From Ciona intestinalis (Eukaryota > Chordata > Ascidiacea > Phlebobranchia > Cionidae): DNA of 64,000 nucleotides. The number at the start of each line of letters is the position of its first letter. The stretch's first letter is position 1. Below, in pieces: positions 10,477 to 20,930 of this stretch. The notes under the pieces are model-generated. The model did no database searches. It was not told the DNA's origin and worked only from the letters and a program-made list of their open reading frames with translations. A program made the translations under genes and the position numbers. The stretch is from the NCBI RefSeq assembly GCF_000224145.3, contig NW_004190438.2, positions 1-64,000 of the forward strand, given 5' to 3'.

Positions 10477-12164
10477 GGCGCACACGAGCGCCGTTTCCTA
10501 ACTTGGTCTATACTAACTTTGGTTGGACCAAAGTAAATAGATATATACGTTCTTTGCGTTGGACAGGAGAGGTGGTGCGTTAGTTCTTTCATTCGGCGGG
10601 GGGGGGGGGGTCGACTTCACTAGGTGCAGCGACGATGGAACCGGTCTATGAATAATACGCTAAAAGTGGGGGTTGCGAAAGTATTAAAAAAATCAAAAAC
10701 TAGTGGCGGTATTGCTCCAATTTTTTAATATGTTCTGCATGTTGCTATACATCAACGTGTGTCCAAATTTTGTTAATTTTTGTTAGCGATTTTTTTATTT
10801 TATCGCGTGTCAACTTTGACGGCCCACCCAACTAAAAGCACTTTGATTATTTAATATATTTTTTGATACGTAATTGAAGTGTCGCTTCTTCTTTCCAACG
10901 ACACCAAGATTGCTGCTCCAGGTGTACCATAACCCGGGATATTTAATAATATATCATCATACTACTCTAAACTGTTTTAGAGTACTATGATATCATATAT
11001 TTACTAATATATGATTTTTATGGGGAAATACCGTTACGGTCCAATGATTTTCTTTTTTTTTTTTTTTAGTCTCTCGTTTTTTCTATAGGCAAGGGGGAGG
11101 ATTCCTCACTAGCAAGGGGGAGGATTCCAAATTAGATTGCGATTCCCGTCGTTCCCGTATTTCCGTATTCCCGTAAATTAGTATTACCCAAAATTATATT
11201 CCTGGATCTCACTGTTTCAAGGTTTTAGTCGTGCCACTATCGTGGTAAAAGTTAGAAAAGCATACCGAAAACATTTTTTTGTATTTATAGAAATGCCTGA
11301 ATGTGATTTAAAGTTACGACCAAAGTTTCAAACAACGAAGCAGCTTTTTAAAAAATGTGTCAATTGAAACGCCAAATTCAGCCGTTGGACCGCGACAATG
11401 CAGCATATTTTCATGAAAAAAGTGTCACTTGGTTTTGACATTTTAAGTTTCACTTTTACTTCTATCAGTCACGTTTCAACACTTTTATACTAAAAAGTTT
11501 ATTTTGCCCACTATACACGCTATACTCTTTTTTGGAAAAAAAAGTATTTCGTGTAGAAATTTAAGTTTGAAAAAGTGGCGAGTTAGCATAACATGGGACT
11601 ATATGAAAAAGAGGGAACACTTTTTCTGTTAGGTGTCACATGTCGGCAATTATTTAAATTAAAAAATATGGAAAAACGCACAAAAAGACACTACAAAGTG
11701 TTAGTAAGTGTAAAACAAATTAATTGAATAATAAAATTGCCTTTCTAAATACTTAAAACACTAGTAAAAAAATCTTTCCCACATTAGGTCGGTTATATAC
11801 GCTCTTTGGTTTTGCTTACTGTTATCGAGTCTGTAGGGTTACGGTTTGTGTGCGGTCGTATACTCTCTTTGTTTCATTTTTATCGGGTTCGAGTCCTGCA
11901 CAGTGGAATACTTTTTTTTTTTTTTAAGTTTTTTTTTTAGATATATTTAGACAGAATAAACATTTCTGACATAAAATTTCAATTTTCTTTAGTAGTTTAA
12001 AAACAGGAAGCGGTCAAATTTTGGTAACTTTTTTCGTATGGAAAATCTCATGCATTTTTACATTACATGTGCTATTTTATTTAAGTGGGTTTTTTCTCGC
12101 GACTTTTTTAGAAGTTGTTTTTTAAAAGTTTGGTCGAGTCTTTACATTCCGTTAGAGCATGTAT
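10477..12164. other. Intergenic stretch upstream of ASH2L
   Basis: No exon was recognised, although any missing N-terminal ASH2L exons would be expected here or in the gap. It contains a G12-13 run at about 10597-10610, a segment (10686-10753, ctagtggcg...gctatacat) repeated at 19205-19260, a hairpin at about 10949-11012 with a tctaaac-tgttttaga centre, two direct copies of caagggggaggattcc at about 11090-11128, and T-rich runs. Confidence 0.4.
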
Positions 12165-12614
12165 ATCCATATTAGGGATGCACATTACAGAATTTCGAAT
12201 CCGTGAGATCGAATCTAATTACGGGATTCGGTATTCTGTTTAATGACGTCATCACACGTCATCTTATAAACTATATTAACAATTTTTAAAACTTATTAAT
12301 TTTGAAAAAAAAAAATTTTGTGTTTGTGGGACTTTCGAAGGTAAACGTTTCCCAACGTCTTTTCATAGCCTGCTATACGTTTTGTGACGCAAAAACTACC
12401 CAATAGTACAATTTTTAATCATATTACAGCTCATGATCCAATAAGGCTACTATGAAAGAGTCAATAAACTGACTGAAGTGGCTAAAATTATTTTTTTCCC
12501 TATGAATTTAAAGAGATTCGAAATTCTAGATTCGGAATTCTAGATTCGAAATAAAGTATTCTAGGATATCCTAGAATAACTAATTATTCTATAATGTGCA
12601 TCCTTAATCCATAT
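12165..12614. mobile_element. hAT-type MITE with perfect 8-bp target duplication
   Basis: The element 12173-12606 (434 bp) has terminal inverted repeats TAGGGATGCACATTA and TAATGTGCATCCTTA, with one mismatch. It is bordered by the identical 8-mer ATCCATAT at 12165-12172 and 12607-12614. An 8-bp duplication and short inverted repeats define the hAT superfamily. There is no coding capacity, so it is non-autonomous. It sits 106 bp before the first ASH2L exon seen here. Confidence 0.88.
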
Positions 12615-12720
12615 ACTATTATTACTAATTTTTATTCTTTATAGGTATGCTCCTTTAACTTCAAGTAAAATTTAACATATCCTAGATTAACAATTTTCAC
12701 AGTTAGTAAAATACAGTTCC

Positions 12721-15330
12721 ATGAATTCCCCTTATAACAACGCTCCCCCGCCTGCACCACATAACAGTTCTAGTTTATCGACGCTTGGAAAAGGTCGAGG
12801 AACACGGAAAAAAAGAAAACCACAAGATAATTCAGGAGGAAGTGCAAATAAAAAAAGTAAATTAGAAGTTCCTTATAACCAGGTAAAAACTGCCTGCTTG
12901 TGCTATTTTTTATAAGATTTGGCTGCATTGATGTTAATTTTGTCACAATAATCGCGTCAAATTTAACCTTAAAAAGTTTCCTATGTCTATATATTATATT
13001 GCATAAATTTCTGGGGGATGTGCAACGCACCTGTGCTTTGCTAGAACCGCCATATATGTCATTGGGCAAGGTTAGAATTAGCACAAGGCAAATATTTAAC
13101 ATTTTGTGTGTATCCCTAATATTTTGTAAGAAATATTCTGCTTGGCTGAGAAAAACATTTTTAATATAATGCAGTGAATCCAAGAGTTGTTACGACATAG
13201 TGCAGATTCACACCTCGATTATTTGAGTTATAATAGAAATTGATTAACACGGGGATTGTTTTCAGCAGTGTTCCCAAACTTTTTTTAAAAGTGCCAAATG
13301 AACGACAATCCTAGTATCAAGTGCCCCCACAAATAAGTAAAACCAAAGCTAGTTTTCATTTAATACAACATAAAGTCCAAATGGAACAAGAGGGATGAGG
13401 TCATCAACCTATTGCATCAGTGAACAAACTTTTAATCCCGGCAAAATGTATTTTTCATACCTCAAGAACAGATATAAAAGGCCCGCGCAAAAACTTTTTT
13501 AATCAAATATTATATAGGCCTAAATATATGTTATGCTACTTTTTTGTCTAAAACACCCCATTTTACTTTTTGATTGACATTTTTGGTACAACTTTCCTGA
13601 TTAATTTTCAGCGGGCCCCAACGTCCAGTTTATAGCCAGCGCCTTCATGGTGGCAACTGGCCTCAGATGTGGTTTAAATTTTAAATAGGTAGTTTTTAAA
13701 AAATCTTAAAAATTTAAATAGAAAAAATGAAAGTTTAGTTTAATACAACTCTTGTTTTTTGTATTTTTTATAGCGATTACCTGTACACGGCTTTCCATTG
13801 GAACACCCATTCAATAAAGATGGGTATAGATATATTTTAGCTGAGCCAGATCCACACATACTTGACAACGATCCAGATCCAGATTGCCCAGGAAAACCCA
13901 TTCCTGGAAAACTATACAGACAGTGGTTGCACAAAAATGTTTTACTTTCGCTTCATGACAGGTAATGATTCAACTAAATTTTAATACTTTTGTATATTTA
14001 TATATCTTTGCTATGACAGAGCACCTCAACTAAAGGTGTCAGATGATCGTCTTTCCGTTACTGGTGAAAAAGGTTATTCGATGATTAGAGCGTCCTATTG
14101 TGTAAAAGTGGGTGGTTGGTATTATGAAGCAACTGTCATGGATATGCCAGAAGGTTCTGCTGCAAGAATAGGTTGGTCACAAAAACTAGGGAACTTACAA
14201 GCTCCATTGGGTTATGACAAGTTCAGTTATTCTTGGCGAAGTCGGAAAGGAACTCGGTAACTAAATTCTTTTGTTTTATTCATATAAGTGAAAACAGGCT
14301 AAACACACAAAAAATAATCAAAAAGGAACCGTTAACCTACTTTTAAGGTTAATGCGTTACAGTGGAAAACTATTGTGTTTGTTATATTTCTGTTATATAT
14401 AAATACATAATCACGGTTTTAATTTTTTGTTAGTATGCTCCTCCAAGATTACTCATATCTTACAGCTTTCATCAAAGCCGAGGAAAACATTACAGTGATG
14501 GGTATGCACAGGGAGATGTATTGGGGTTTTATATACACCTTCCCCCATCAAAATCTACAAACACCCTGACAGATACATGCAAGGATAATGCCCTCATTAA
14601 GTTCAAAAGCTTTTTTTATTTTGAAGAAAAGGTTAGTACAATAAAAAAGATAATTTTTTTTATGAAAATTAAAGTATACACAAGAGGGCAAATGACCATT
14701 GGTGACCAGAGAAGTAGGTAACATCCATTGCATTCATACGTAATACGTATTGTAATTTGTAACTCATGAAGACTAATGATGTATAATGATGGGGTTATTA
14801 GTAAAGAATAAAGGTAAATAGTCTTTATACAACTCCTGCACCATGTGTTGAATTTTAAACTTACACTAGTTAACCTTGTTGTCACTTAGTAGTGGGTTTT
14901 CCCTGTAAACTTGACAGTGGGCTTGAAATCTTATTTCCAAATGCTGCTAATACAGAATCTAAATCTTTAAAGAAATAATTCTGAAAGAATAGGTAAATTA
15001 TGACCTACTGTCAACTTGTTATAGGACGAAGTTGACCTAGAAGAAAAGAGACTACGTATTTCAAAAGGAGCTTTTATTGAATTTTTTAAGAATGGGAAGT
15101 CGCAAGGAAAAGCCTGGGAAAACGAAATATTTTCTGGGTCATATTATCCATGTGTTTCGCTCTACAAGTCTGCAACTGTTCAAGTTAATTTTGGACCAAA
15201 CTTTAAATTTCAACCTAAAATGAATTTTCCGTGCAAGCCTATCAGTGATAGAGCTTACAGTGCTATGATTGAATGCTGTGTATCTGATCTTGTATATGCA
15301 GTTGAACTGGATATTGATGGTGAAAAATAA
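12721..15330 (+). CDS. ASH2L: ASH2L, C-terminal SPRY-containing part
   Basis: Core subunit of the COMPASS/MLL histone H3K4 methyltransferase complexes (WDR5-RBBP5-ASH2L-DPY30), acting in the nucleus. Exons 12721-12882, 13774-13961, 14020-14256, 14466-14631 and 15025-15330 (stop TAA 15328-15330) join in phase to 352 residues. Residues 1-54 are Ser/Lys-rich linker with KKRK/KKSK basic clusters. Then follow [72 protein letters not shown]-like NALIKFKS and [10 protein letters not shown], all diagnostic of the ASH2L SPRY domain and its C-terminal DPY30-binding region. The ATG at 12721 follows a possible acceptor (atacag, 12711-12716), so this may be an internal exon. The PHD/winged-helix half of full-length ASH2L (about 630 residues in human) was not found upstream; it may lie in the gap, farther away, or be absent from this form. 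Confidence 0.93.
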
Positions 15331-15428
15331 TATTCAAAGCATAAATTTATTTACTGAAACTGTATTGGAAATTTGGTTCATTGGTAGAATATTATGGATA
15401 AATAACAACAAAGCTGTGAGCACCATAA

Positions 15429-16883
15429 TTAAATTAACAAAGAGTACATTATAATCGGTAGAATAAGGTTGTCAATTTCCTTAGTATAAACTTCTATTAA
15501 TGATGTTAACGTAATAACAACAGTAATATAAAGCTGTGACATATTAAAGGCAACACAGTCAAAGTAAACTAACATGTACAGCGATAAAACTTGAGAGCAA
15601 ACTGATGCAAAGAAACCTTCTACTGTTTTACTTGTCCCAGGAAATTTATTTTTTCCCCATTTTGAACCAGCAATGGAGGCAAATGCATCACCAATTCCTA
15701 CTGATAAAACACCACTATAACATTGCAGTGATGCTATAGTTCTGTCATTTCCACTTGACAGACTTAGCCAAATAGGCATGGATAAACCCACAAACAAAAA
15801 CACTGGAGTAAGAGTAAACTTTCCTGTATCTTGTTGCCCCTTAAATGGAATTAACATGAAATGTAATCGTTTACCAAATGGTTCTAATCTATAGGCATCC
15901 ATTACACATAGTAAAATGAATACACATACTCCAATAGCTGAACTGACATATAACAACAAAACATCATACACCAGTCCTGGTATAAACACTAATAATATAA
16001 AAGCATGATAGAATTTTCTTCCTGCAGTGGATATTCGATTGTTACTTTTGGAATGAAAGACTGTATATATTACACAAAGAAAACATATAAAAAGCCAATA
16101 AACTAATAACTGCAACCTTAACAGATCAAAAATAAAGAAATTCAGTACAAAATAAAATAAAGAAAAAATTCTGGCATGATTATAATTGATAAATGTAACT
16201 ACACCAATTAAATGGGAATAAAACATGACGTTTCTATATCTGCATCCAGTAATATAACATAAGCCAATGAAGGGTAGGAGTAATGTTATCATTACACTTG
16301 AAATGCAAGAGGAAAAACTGATGTAATTAAATGTGGCCTGTGTTGTATTGTTTCTGTTATACATATCAAAGTTAAACATATAAGTAATTAATTGACTTAA
16401 AACACTAATTTCACCAGTAGAAAGACTCGTTCCAGCCTCCAGGTGTAAAATAATGACTAGATATGCATATATTATATACACATCTGTATATGAAGTAATC
16501 AAAGTCAGGGAGTCAGATCTAACAATTTGATCAAACATAATGAGTGAACAAATTAAACATTTTAACTTAAAGGAAACGCATGAAATTAAATTATGTATGA
16601 AAATTGTAAGCAGTCCCAATGAAGTGGATAATTGGAGAACATCTGGGTTTGTATTTAAAGTACTTTTGCTCAATATAATGGGCACCACAAAACAACCATA
16701 AATCCAAACTGTGTTTGATTTTTTTCTTGTAGCATATTTTGATTGGAAATTATTCTTTGTCAGATACTGCCCAACCAAACACAAAAAAGAAACCAATAAA
16801 CGTTGAAGTGAAACGGCACCACTTGATTGGTAATCTTGGTGTAAATGCATCACCACGAAAATTGCATTAAGAATATTTTCCAT
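15429..16883 (-). CDS. DOLK: Dolichol kinase, intronless
   Basis: CTP-dependent dolichol kinase makes dolichyl phosphate in the ER membrane for N-glycosylation, C-/O-mannosylation and GPI-anchor synthesis. One uninterrupted 484-residue frame (ATG 16881-16883, stop 15429-15431), close to the family's usual length (about 538 in human). Many hydrophobic segments span the whole length, as expected for this polytopic enzyme. Near residues 396-425 lies the conserved cytidylyltransferase-like signature GIGDAFASIAGSKWGKNKFP followed by GTSKTVEG, matching the DOLK VGVGD...GxxxWPGTKKTxEG CTP-binding loop. The gene is convergent with ASH2L, with 98 bp between the stop codons. A minus-strand AATAAA at 15346-15351 would end its mRNA inside or close to the last ASH2L exon. 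No introns, unlike all other real genes here. Confidence 0.9.
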   Translation of the reverse strand: MENILNAIFVVMHLHQDYQSSGAVSLQRLLVSFLCLVGQYLTKNNFQSKYATRKKSNTVWIYGCFVVPIILSKSTLNTNPDVLQLSTSLGLLTIFIHNLISCVSFKLKCLICSLIMFDQIVRSDSLTLITSYTDVYIIYAYLVIILHLEAGTSLSTGEISVLSQLITYMFNFDMYNRNNTTQATFNYISFSSCISSVMITLLLPFIGLCYITGCRYRNVMFYSHLIGVVTFINYNHARIFSLFYFVLNFFIFDLLRLQLLVYWLFICFLCVIYTVFHSKSNNRISTAGRKFYHAFILLVFIPGLVYDVLLLYVSSAIGVCVFILLCVMDAYRLEPFGKRLHFMLIPFKGQQDTGKFTLTPVFLFVGLSMPIWLSLSSGNDRTIASLQCYSGVLSVGIGDAFASIAGSKWGKNKFPGTSKTVEGFFASVCSQVLSLYMLVYFDCVAFNMSQLYITVVITLTSLIEVYTKEIDNLILPIIMYSLLI

Positions 16884-17298
16884 AGGAAAGGCTTTTTATT
16901 ACCAACCTCACAATATTAATGGCTCTTGGCCTATCAAGCCATTAATGCATGCACTAAATATTGCAAATTAGTATACGCAATAAGTCACAAATCAGCAAGG
17001 TGTTTCTAGTATAAAGTAGACCAAATGCGACGGTCATTTACGACCTGTTTCTGTATTATGACCTTTGTCCACAGAAATAAAAAAGAGTAGAATGCCAAAA
17101 TGCATGGATAATACATATACGTTTTATCTATACATGGTGCCAAATAGATTAAAACCACGCATTATGTGCTTCTCATGTAGAAATGTCCCCGACTTTAGTT
17201 TCTTTACAGCACTGTCGTGTTGAACTTGGTATACTTTATACTGGTTTTATTCTCTTAGCATCAGAGAAATAAAAAAAGAGTAGAACGCGAAACTTTCC
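16884..17298. other. Intergenic stretch upstream of DOLK
   Basis: No gene was recognised. It contains two agaaataaaaaagagtagaa strings (about 17073 and 17266), which are also the core of the foldback elements at 18.6-20.9 kb. Confidence 0.4.
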
Positions 17299-18590
17299 AA
17301 AACCGTGATATATTCTTTTTTCTATTCACGTGACCGTCAACTCCGTCCCCATTTCGCTTGGTCTCCATTGTAAAAGATAGGCGCATAGTAGTTTTAGGAG
17401 GTCACTTCAATCCCAAATCAATGGTCTCAGCAAGTATCGAATGCACCGCAGGTCCAAGAGACAGCGACGAGTAAATGGTTCGACAACAAAAATACTACAA
17501 AGGAATGTTACATTGACTTTTTAAAACGCACATTTTCAAAACCAATCAATTCTCAAGAGCTTTGGCAACATGACGCGAACCTTCATATAGACGATACAAC
17601 ATGGCCCGCAATCTACCAAAACACACTAATTTCAACGATCGAAACGCGCCTGCGGTCATTTCAGATTAAATTTAATCTTCGCGCGATCGTAACTAATGTT
17701 GATTTGTACCGATTTAAAATAACAGATTCAGATTTATGCACATTTTGTAACAACGCCAGTGAAACTCTTATTCATTTATTTTACCACTGCACGCACACCA
17801 AAGAGTTTTGGTTTAATGTTGAAAGCTGCTGGATAATAGCAAACTTGAGACAACCCTTGTCTTTAAATGTAGACAATTTTTTATTTGGTGTACGCAATGA
17901 CCTACTTTTAAACTGTTTACTCCTTCTCGCGAGATTTGTAATCTATCGCAGTAGAGTGCAAAAACAAATTCCCTCCTACACTTTCTTTCATCGCCCTGAT
18001 TGCCTCTGTCAAACAATCCAAACGTATTATTGCTAATAATAACAACTCACTCGCGAAACATAATTTAAAATGGTCGGGTCTGCTGTAGAACCCGTTGCAA
18101 CTGTTAATTTTTGATACCTTCCTGTTAAACTATTACTGTATATCGTAACCTATCTATTTAACCTGTTGATTCGCTTACTTTTTCCCGCTGTAAGTCTACA
18201 TTGTGTTCTCTATTTATATATAAATAAACAAAAAGTTGAACCATGAATAAATGTACCGTAGGTCATGTTTGCGAGTTCTGTAACCAATGAAAGCTCTCAA
18301 ACTTTCGTGGTAAACGTAAACAAGTTGGTATATATTTGTGTTCAGAACTTTTACGTCATATTTATACTTTTTTTCAAACTTAACATGTGGTGCGCATTAC
18401 TGTTACTGCTCATCTGCAATATGCGTATAACTTTCATTTGTATTTGCTATACTTACTGTATTGTCCTTTATTTTTGATGTACAAAAAAAACCGTGATATA
18501 TTCTTTTTTCTATTCACGTGACCACTAACTTCGTCCCCATTTCGCTTGGTCTCCATTGTAAAAGATAGGCGCACAGTGATTTTAAGAGAT
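17299..18590 (+). mobile_element. 5'-truncated LINE with about 100-bp flanking duplication
   Basis: From about 17411 an open frame encodes the C-terminal end of a non-LTR retrotransposon ORF2: SKWFDNKN, ETRLRSFQIKFNLRAI and the CTFCNNASETLIHLFYHC cysteine motif (zf-RVT type, L1-like). At about 17985 the frame shifts: the natural ending SVKQSKRIIANNNN...LKWSGLL with stop at about 18086 is in another frame, so this copy is dead. A 3' tail of about 400 bp ends in A8 (18481-18490). The sequence before the insert (17299-17400, from ccgtgatatattc) recurs immediately after the A-tail (about 18490-18590) at roughly 90% identity, as an unusually long target-site duplication would. Confidence 0.72.
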
Positions 18591-18599
18591 TTTAACTGT

Positions 18600-19165
18600 T
18601 TATTTTAAAAACTACACTAACTATTCTACTTTATTAGGCCAGTTTAGTTTTTGGTAGGTTAACGCTTACACTTCAGCGTTTGTTTAGGAAAATTAATTAT
18701 TTTATAAATTTAATTAAAAACGTTCCAACAAACGGTTAATTAGAAATATATATATGTTTGGAAATATTTATTTTCCCCTATAAACTTAATTAAGTCAAAA
18801 AAAAACAAAGAAAAACTACATAAAACACCCTGGCTTTCATTGACTACTATAGTAAACGGGAACGAGTCGTGAAAAAGAGTGTATCATGTTCTCTCCTTTA
18901 TCGACAATAAAGATGCGCGTTCTATTTTTTTTTATTTCTGTGGCATAGATATCTAAACATATGTTTAGATATCTATCGTATCAGTGGTGGCACCACAGAT
19001 ATAATATATACACAGAAATAAAAAAAGAATAGAACGCGCATCTCCAATGTCGGCAAAGGAGAGAGGTAATATACTCTCTCTCTTTCGTGGGTCGTTCCCG
19101 TTAACTATTGTAGTCAATGGAATTGATGACGTTTTATGTAGTTTTTCTTTTTTTTTTTGACTAAG
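18600..19165. mobile_element. Foldback element, copy A (right arm truncated)
   Basis: The left arm runs from about 18611 (gccagtttagtttttggtag, gttaacgctt) to gatgcgcgttctattttttt at about 18930. An inverted arm starts at about 19020 (agaatagaacgcgcatctcc) and continues to about 19165, after which the outer part is missing. The centre holds a perfect palindrome around catagatatctaaacatatg (18950-18978). Same family as 20360-20930. Confidence 0.65.
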
Positions 19166-19204
19166 TGTAAAGCAATGACTATATAACTACATATTAATAA
19201 AGTA

Positions 19205-19345
19205 AAAACTAGTGGCGTATTACCCCATTTTTTAAATATGTTCTGCATGTTGCTATACATGTCCGGCGCCGTGGCGTAGTGGTTAGCGCGCCTGCCTGTA
19301 ACCATTAGGTAACGATTTCAAGGGTCGTCGGTGGTATCATTGTGG
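19205..19345 (+). mobile_element. Repeat segment followed by a tRNA-derived SINE head, cut by a gap
   Basis: 19205-19260 repeats 10686-10753. It is followed by a tRNA-like head gccgtggcgtagtggttagc (A-box like) and gatttcaagggtcg (degenerate B box) at 19261-19330, running into the gap. Same SINE as 37045-37194, 50930-51094 and 58690-58835. A composite tRNA-derived SINE (Cics-1) is described from Ciona; identity with that family is likely but not checked. Confidence 0.65.
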
Positions 19346-19395
19346 NNNNNNNNNNNNNNNNNNNNNNNNNNNNNNNNNNNNNNNNNNNNNNNNNN
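19346..19395. other. Assembly gap (50 N)
   Basis: Run of exactly 50 N, probably a placeholder length. Confidence 0.99.
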
Positions 19396-19812
19396 CGAAC
19401 ATAAACATTAGATCGCAGCTTTAACAACGGTTTCTATCGCACAGGCGACCGCACTAGACTGTGGTGTCGTGTTGATAGTCAGTAACACGCTTTATAACAA
19501 GATTTGGTAGCTTGGGTGACAGACGCACGTAAAACATATTACGTCCGGATTTTCAATAAAATTAAACGATCACCGTCCGGATTTACAACTTTTACAATCC
19601 TGCCGTCACGTGACTAGTACGTTCCAACGTCACAATCACGAAGCTCGTAGTAAAAAAAGGATAGCGCTAGAGATCACTGTTTGAGGACGAATATCTACGC
19701 CTATACTGGACCAATTTTAATAAGCAAAGTATTTTTGGAATCAATAAAACAGTCGCTTTATGAATTTACCATAAAAAATAAAAGTGACGTGGGTTGTGTT
19801 TAGGCCCTTTAA
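19396..19812. mobile_element. Dispersed repeat joined to half of a TTAA MITE
   Basis: 19396-19604 is a close direct copy of 35105-35314 (shared cagtctag...gtgacagacgcacgtaaaac and catattacgtccggat). It is joined at about 19605 to a reverse-complement copy of roughly 65-275, the left half of the TTAA-type MITE, ending TTTAGGCCCT-TTAA at 19801-19812. Confidence 0.7.
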
Positions 19813-19829
19813 GTGTATATGAACTTGTA

Positions 19830-20357
19830 ATAACAAAAAATTGATTATAACTATTGATAAGGTTTTTATTTTTGCTACAAATTGGGTATTACTAATCTGT
19901 TTTTGGCACAAGCCACTTCTTATAAATTATCACCAAGTGCCAATGACCAAATTTCGAATATATTTTTAAAATATCATCTTTTTATTATATCAGTATCTTA
20001 TAGTTGAATATCCCCTGAGGTATAAATTACTGAATTAAAAGCAAATATTTTAAAGTTTGGCAAAGAAAACATACGAAACTACAATGTGGGGGAAGATGGG
20101 ACTCTAAATTGAAATATATTTACATTAGCAGTATTCTGCAACTTGCAGTTAACCTACCGAGTTTAACATTTTTTACCTGTTCAAAGTATGCTGTTTCTAT
20201 TTTACATATTTTTTAATATTTAAAAACAGTAATCAGCTTTGACGGGCGTTTTATAAAGTCGAGATAATGAATGAATGAATGAATGAATGAATGAATGAAA
20301 ATTAAAAAAGAGTCTCGTCTGACAAAGTGTCCCATCTTCCCCCACCCCACTATATTT
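19830..20357. mobile_element. Long-form MITE fragment with (AATG)n
   Basis: The sequence from tatatgaacttgtaataa through tgtgggggaagatgggac (about 20085) to gtcccatcttcccccacccc (about 20350) matches 24050-24340 plus 25180-25290. A tetranucleotide repeat (AATG)n at about 20266-20297 lies inside it. Confidence 0.6.
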
Positions 20358-20359
20358 AT

Positions 20360-20930
20360 TAAATTAAACAAACGGTTTGTTGAAATATATATATTAGGAA
20401 ATAGGTATTTTCCCCCCATACCTTTAAATAAGCCGAAAAACCACATAAAACGCCCTGGATTACATTGGCTACAACAATAAACGGGATCGTCTTGCGGTAA
20501 CGTACCCGTTGAAAGAAAGTGTAACGGCTCTTCCCTTTACCGACCTTAGAGATGCGCGTTCTATTCTTTTTTACACAGAAACAAAAAAAAGAGTAGAACG
20601 CGCATCCCCAATGTCGGTAAAGGAGAAAGGTGTTGCACTCTTTCTTTCGCGATTCGTTCCCGTTTACTATTGTTGTAGTGTAGTCAATAGAATCCAGAGC
20701 GTTTTCTGTAGTTTTTTTTCGTTTTATGACTTTGCTTAAATTCATCGGCAAAAATAACTATTTCCAAATATATATGAATTTCTAAGAAACCGTTTGTTTG
20801 AACGCTTTTAATTAAATTTATTAAATAATTCAATTTCCTAAAAACGCGCTAAACTGAAGCGTTAACCTACCAAAAAATTAAACTGGCTTAATAAACTGGA
20901 ATAGTCGGTGTAGTTCTTGAATAAAAAGCT
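20360..20930. mobile_element. Foldback element, copy B (near-complete palindrome)
   Basis: Two arms of about 210-280 bp are inverted copies meeting at about 20565-20600 (gcgcgttctattctttttta / aaagagtagaacgcgc). Outer arms: aaacggtttgttgaaatata (20368) against tatatgaatttctaagaaac plus cgtttg (20770-20800). It extends right to aattaaactggcttaataaa. Open frames within it are fortuitous. Confidence 0.7.

Noticed and set aside
10096..10592. Several open frames of 120-150 codons on both strands.
   Set aside because: They consist almost entirely of N from the assembly gap.
13262..13300. cagtgttcccaaactttttt resembles a hAT (Charlie-like) transposon end in ASH2L intron 1.
   Set aside because: No matching inverted end or target duplication was found nearby, so only a fragment could be claimed.
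19261..19345. Possible tRNA gene with A- and B-box-like strings.
   Set aside because: The same sequence recurs as a SINE at 37.1, 51.0 and 58.7 kb with a long non-tRNA body, the acceptor stem is not preserved, and this copy runs into a gap.
20295..20751. Overlapping open frames on both strands.
   Set aside because: They lie inside the foldback element, whose inverted arms mirror each other and create paired frames.
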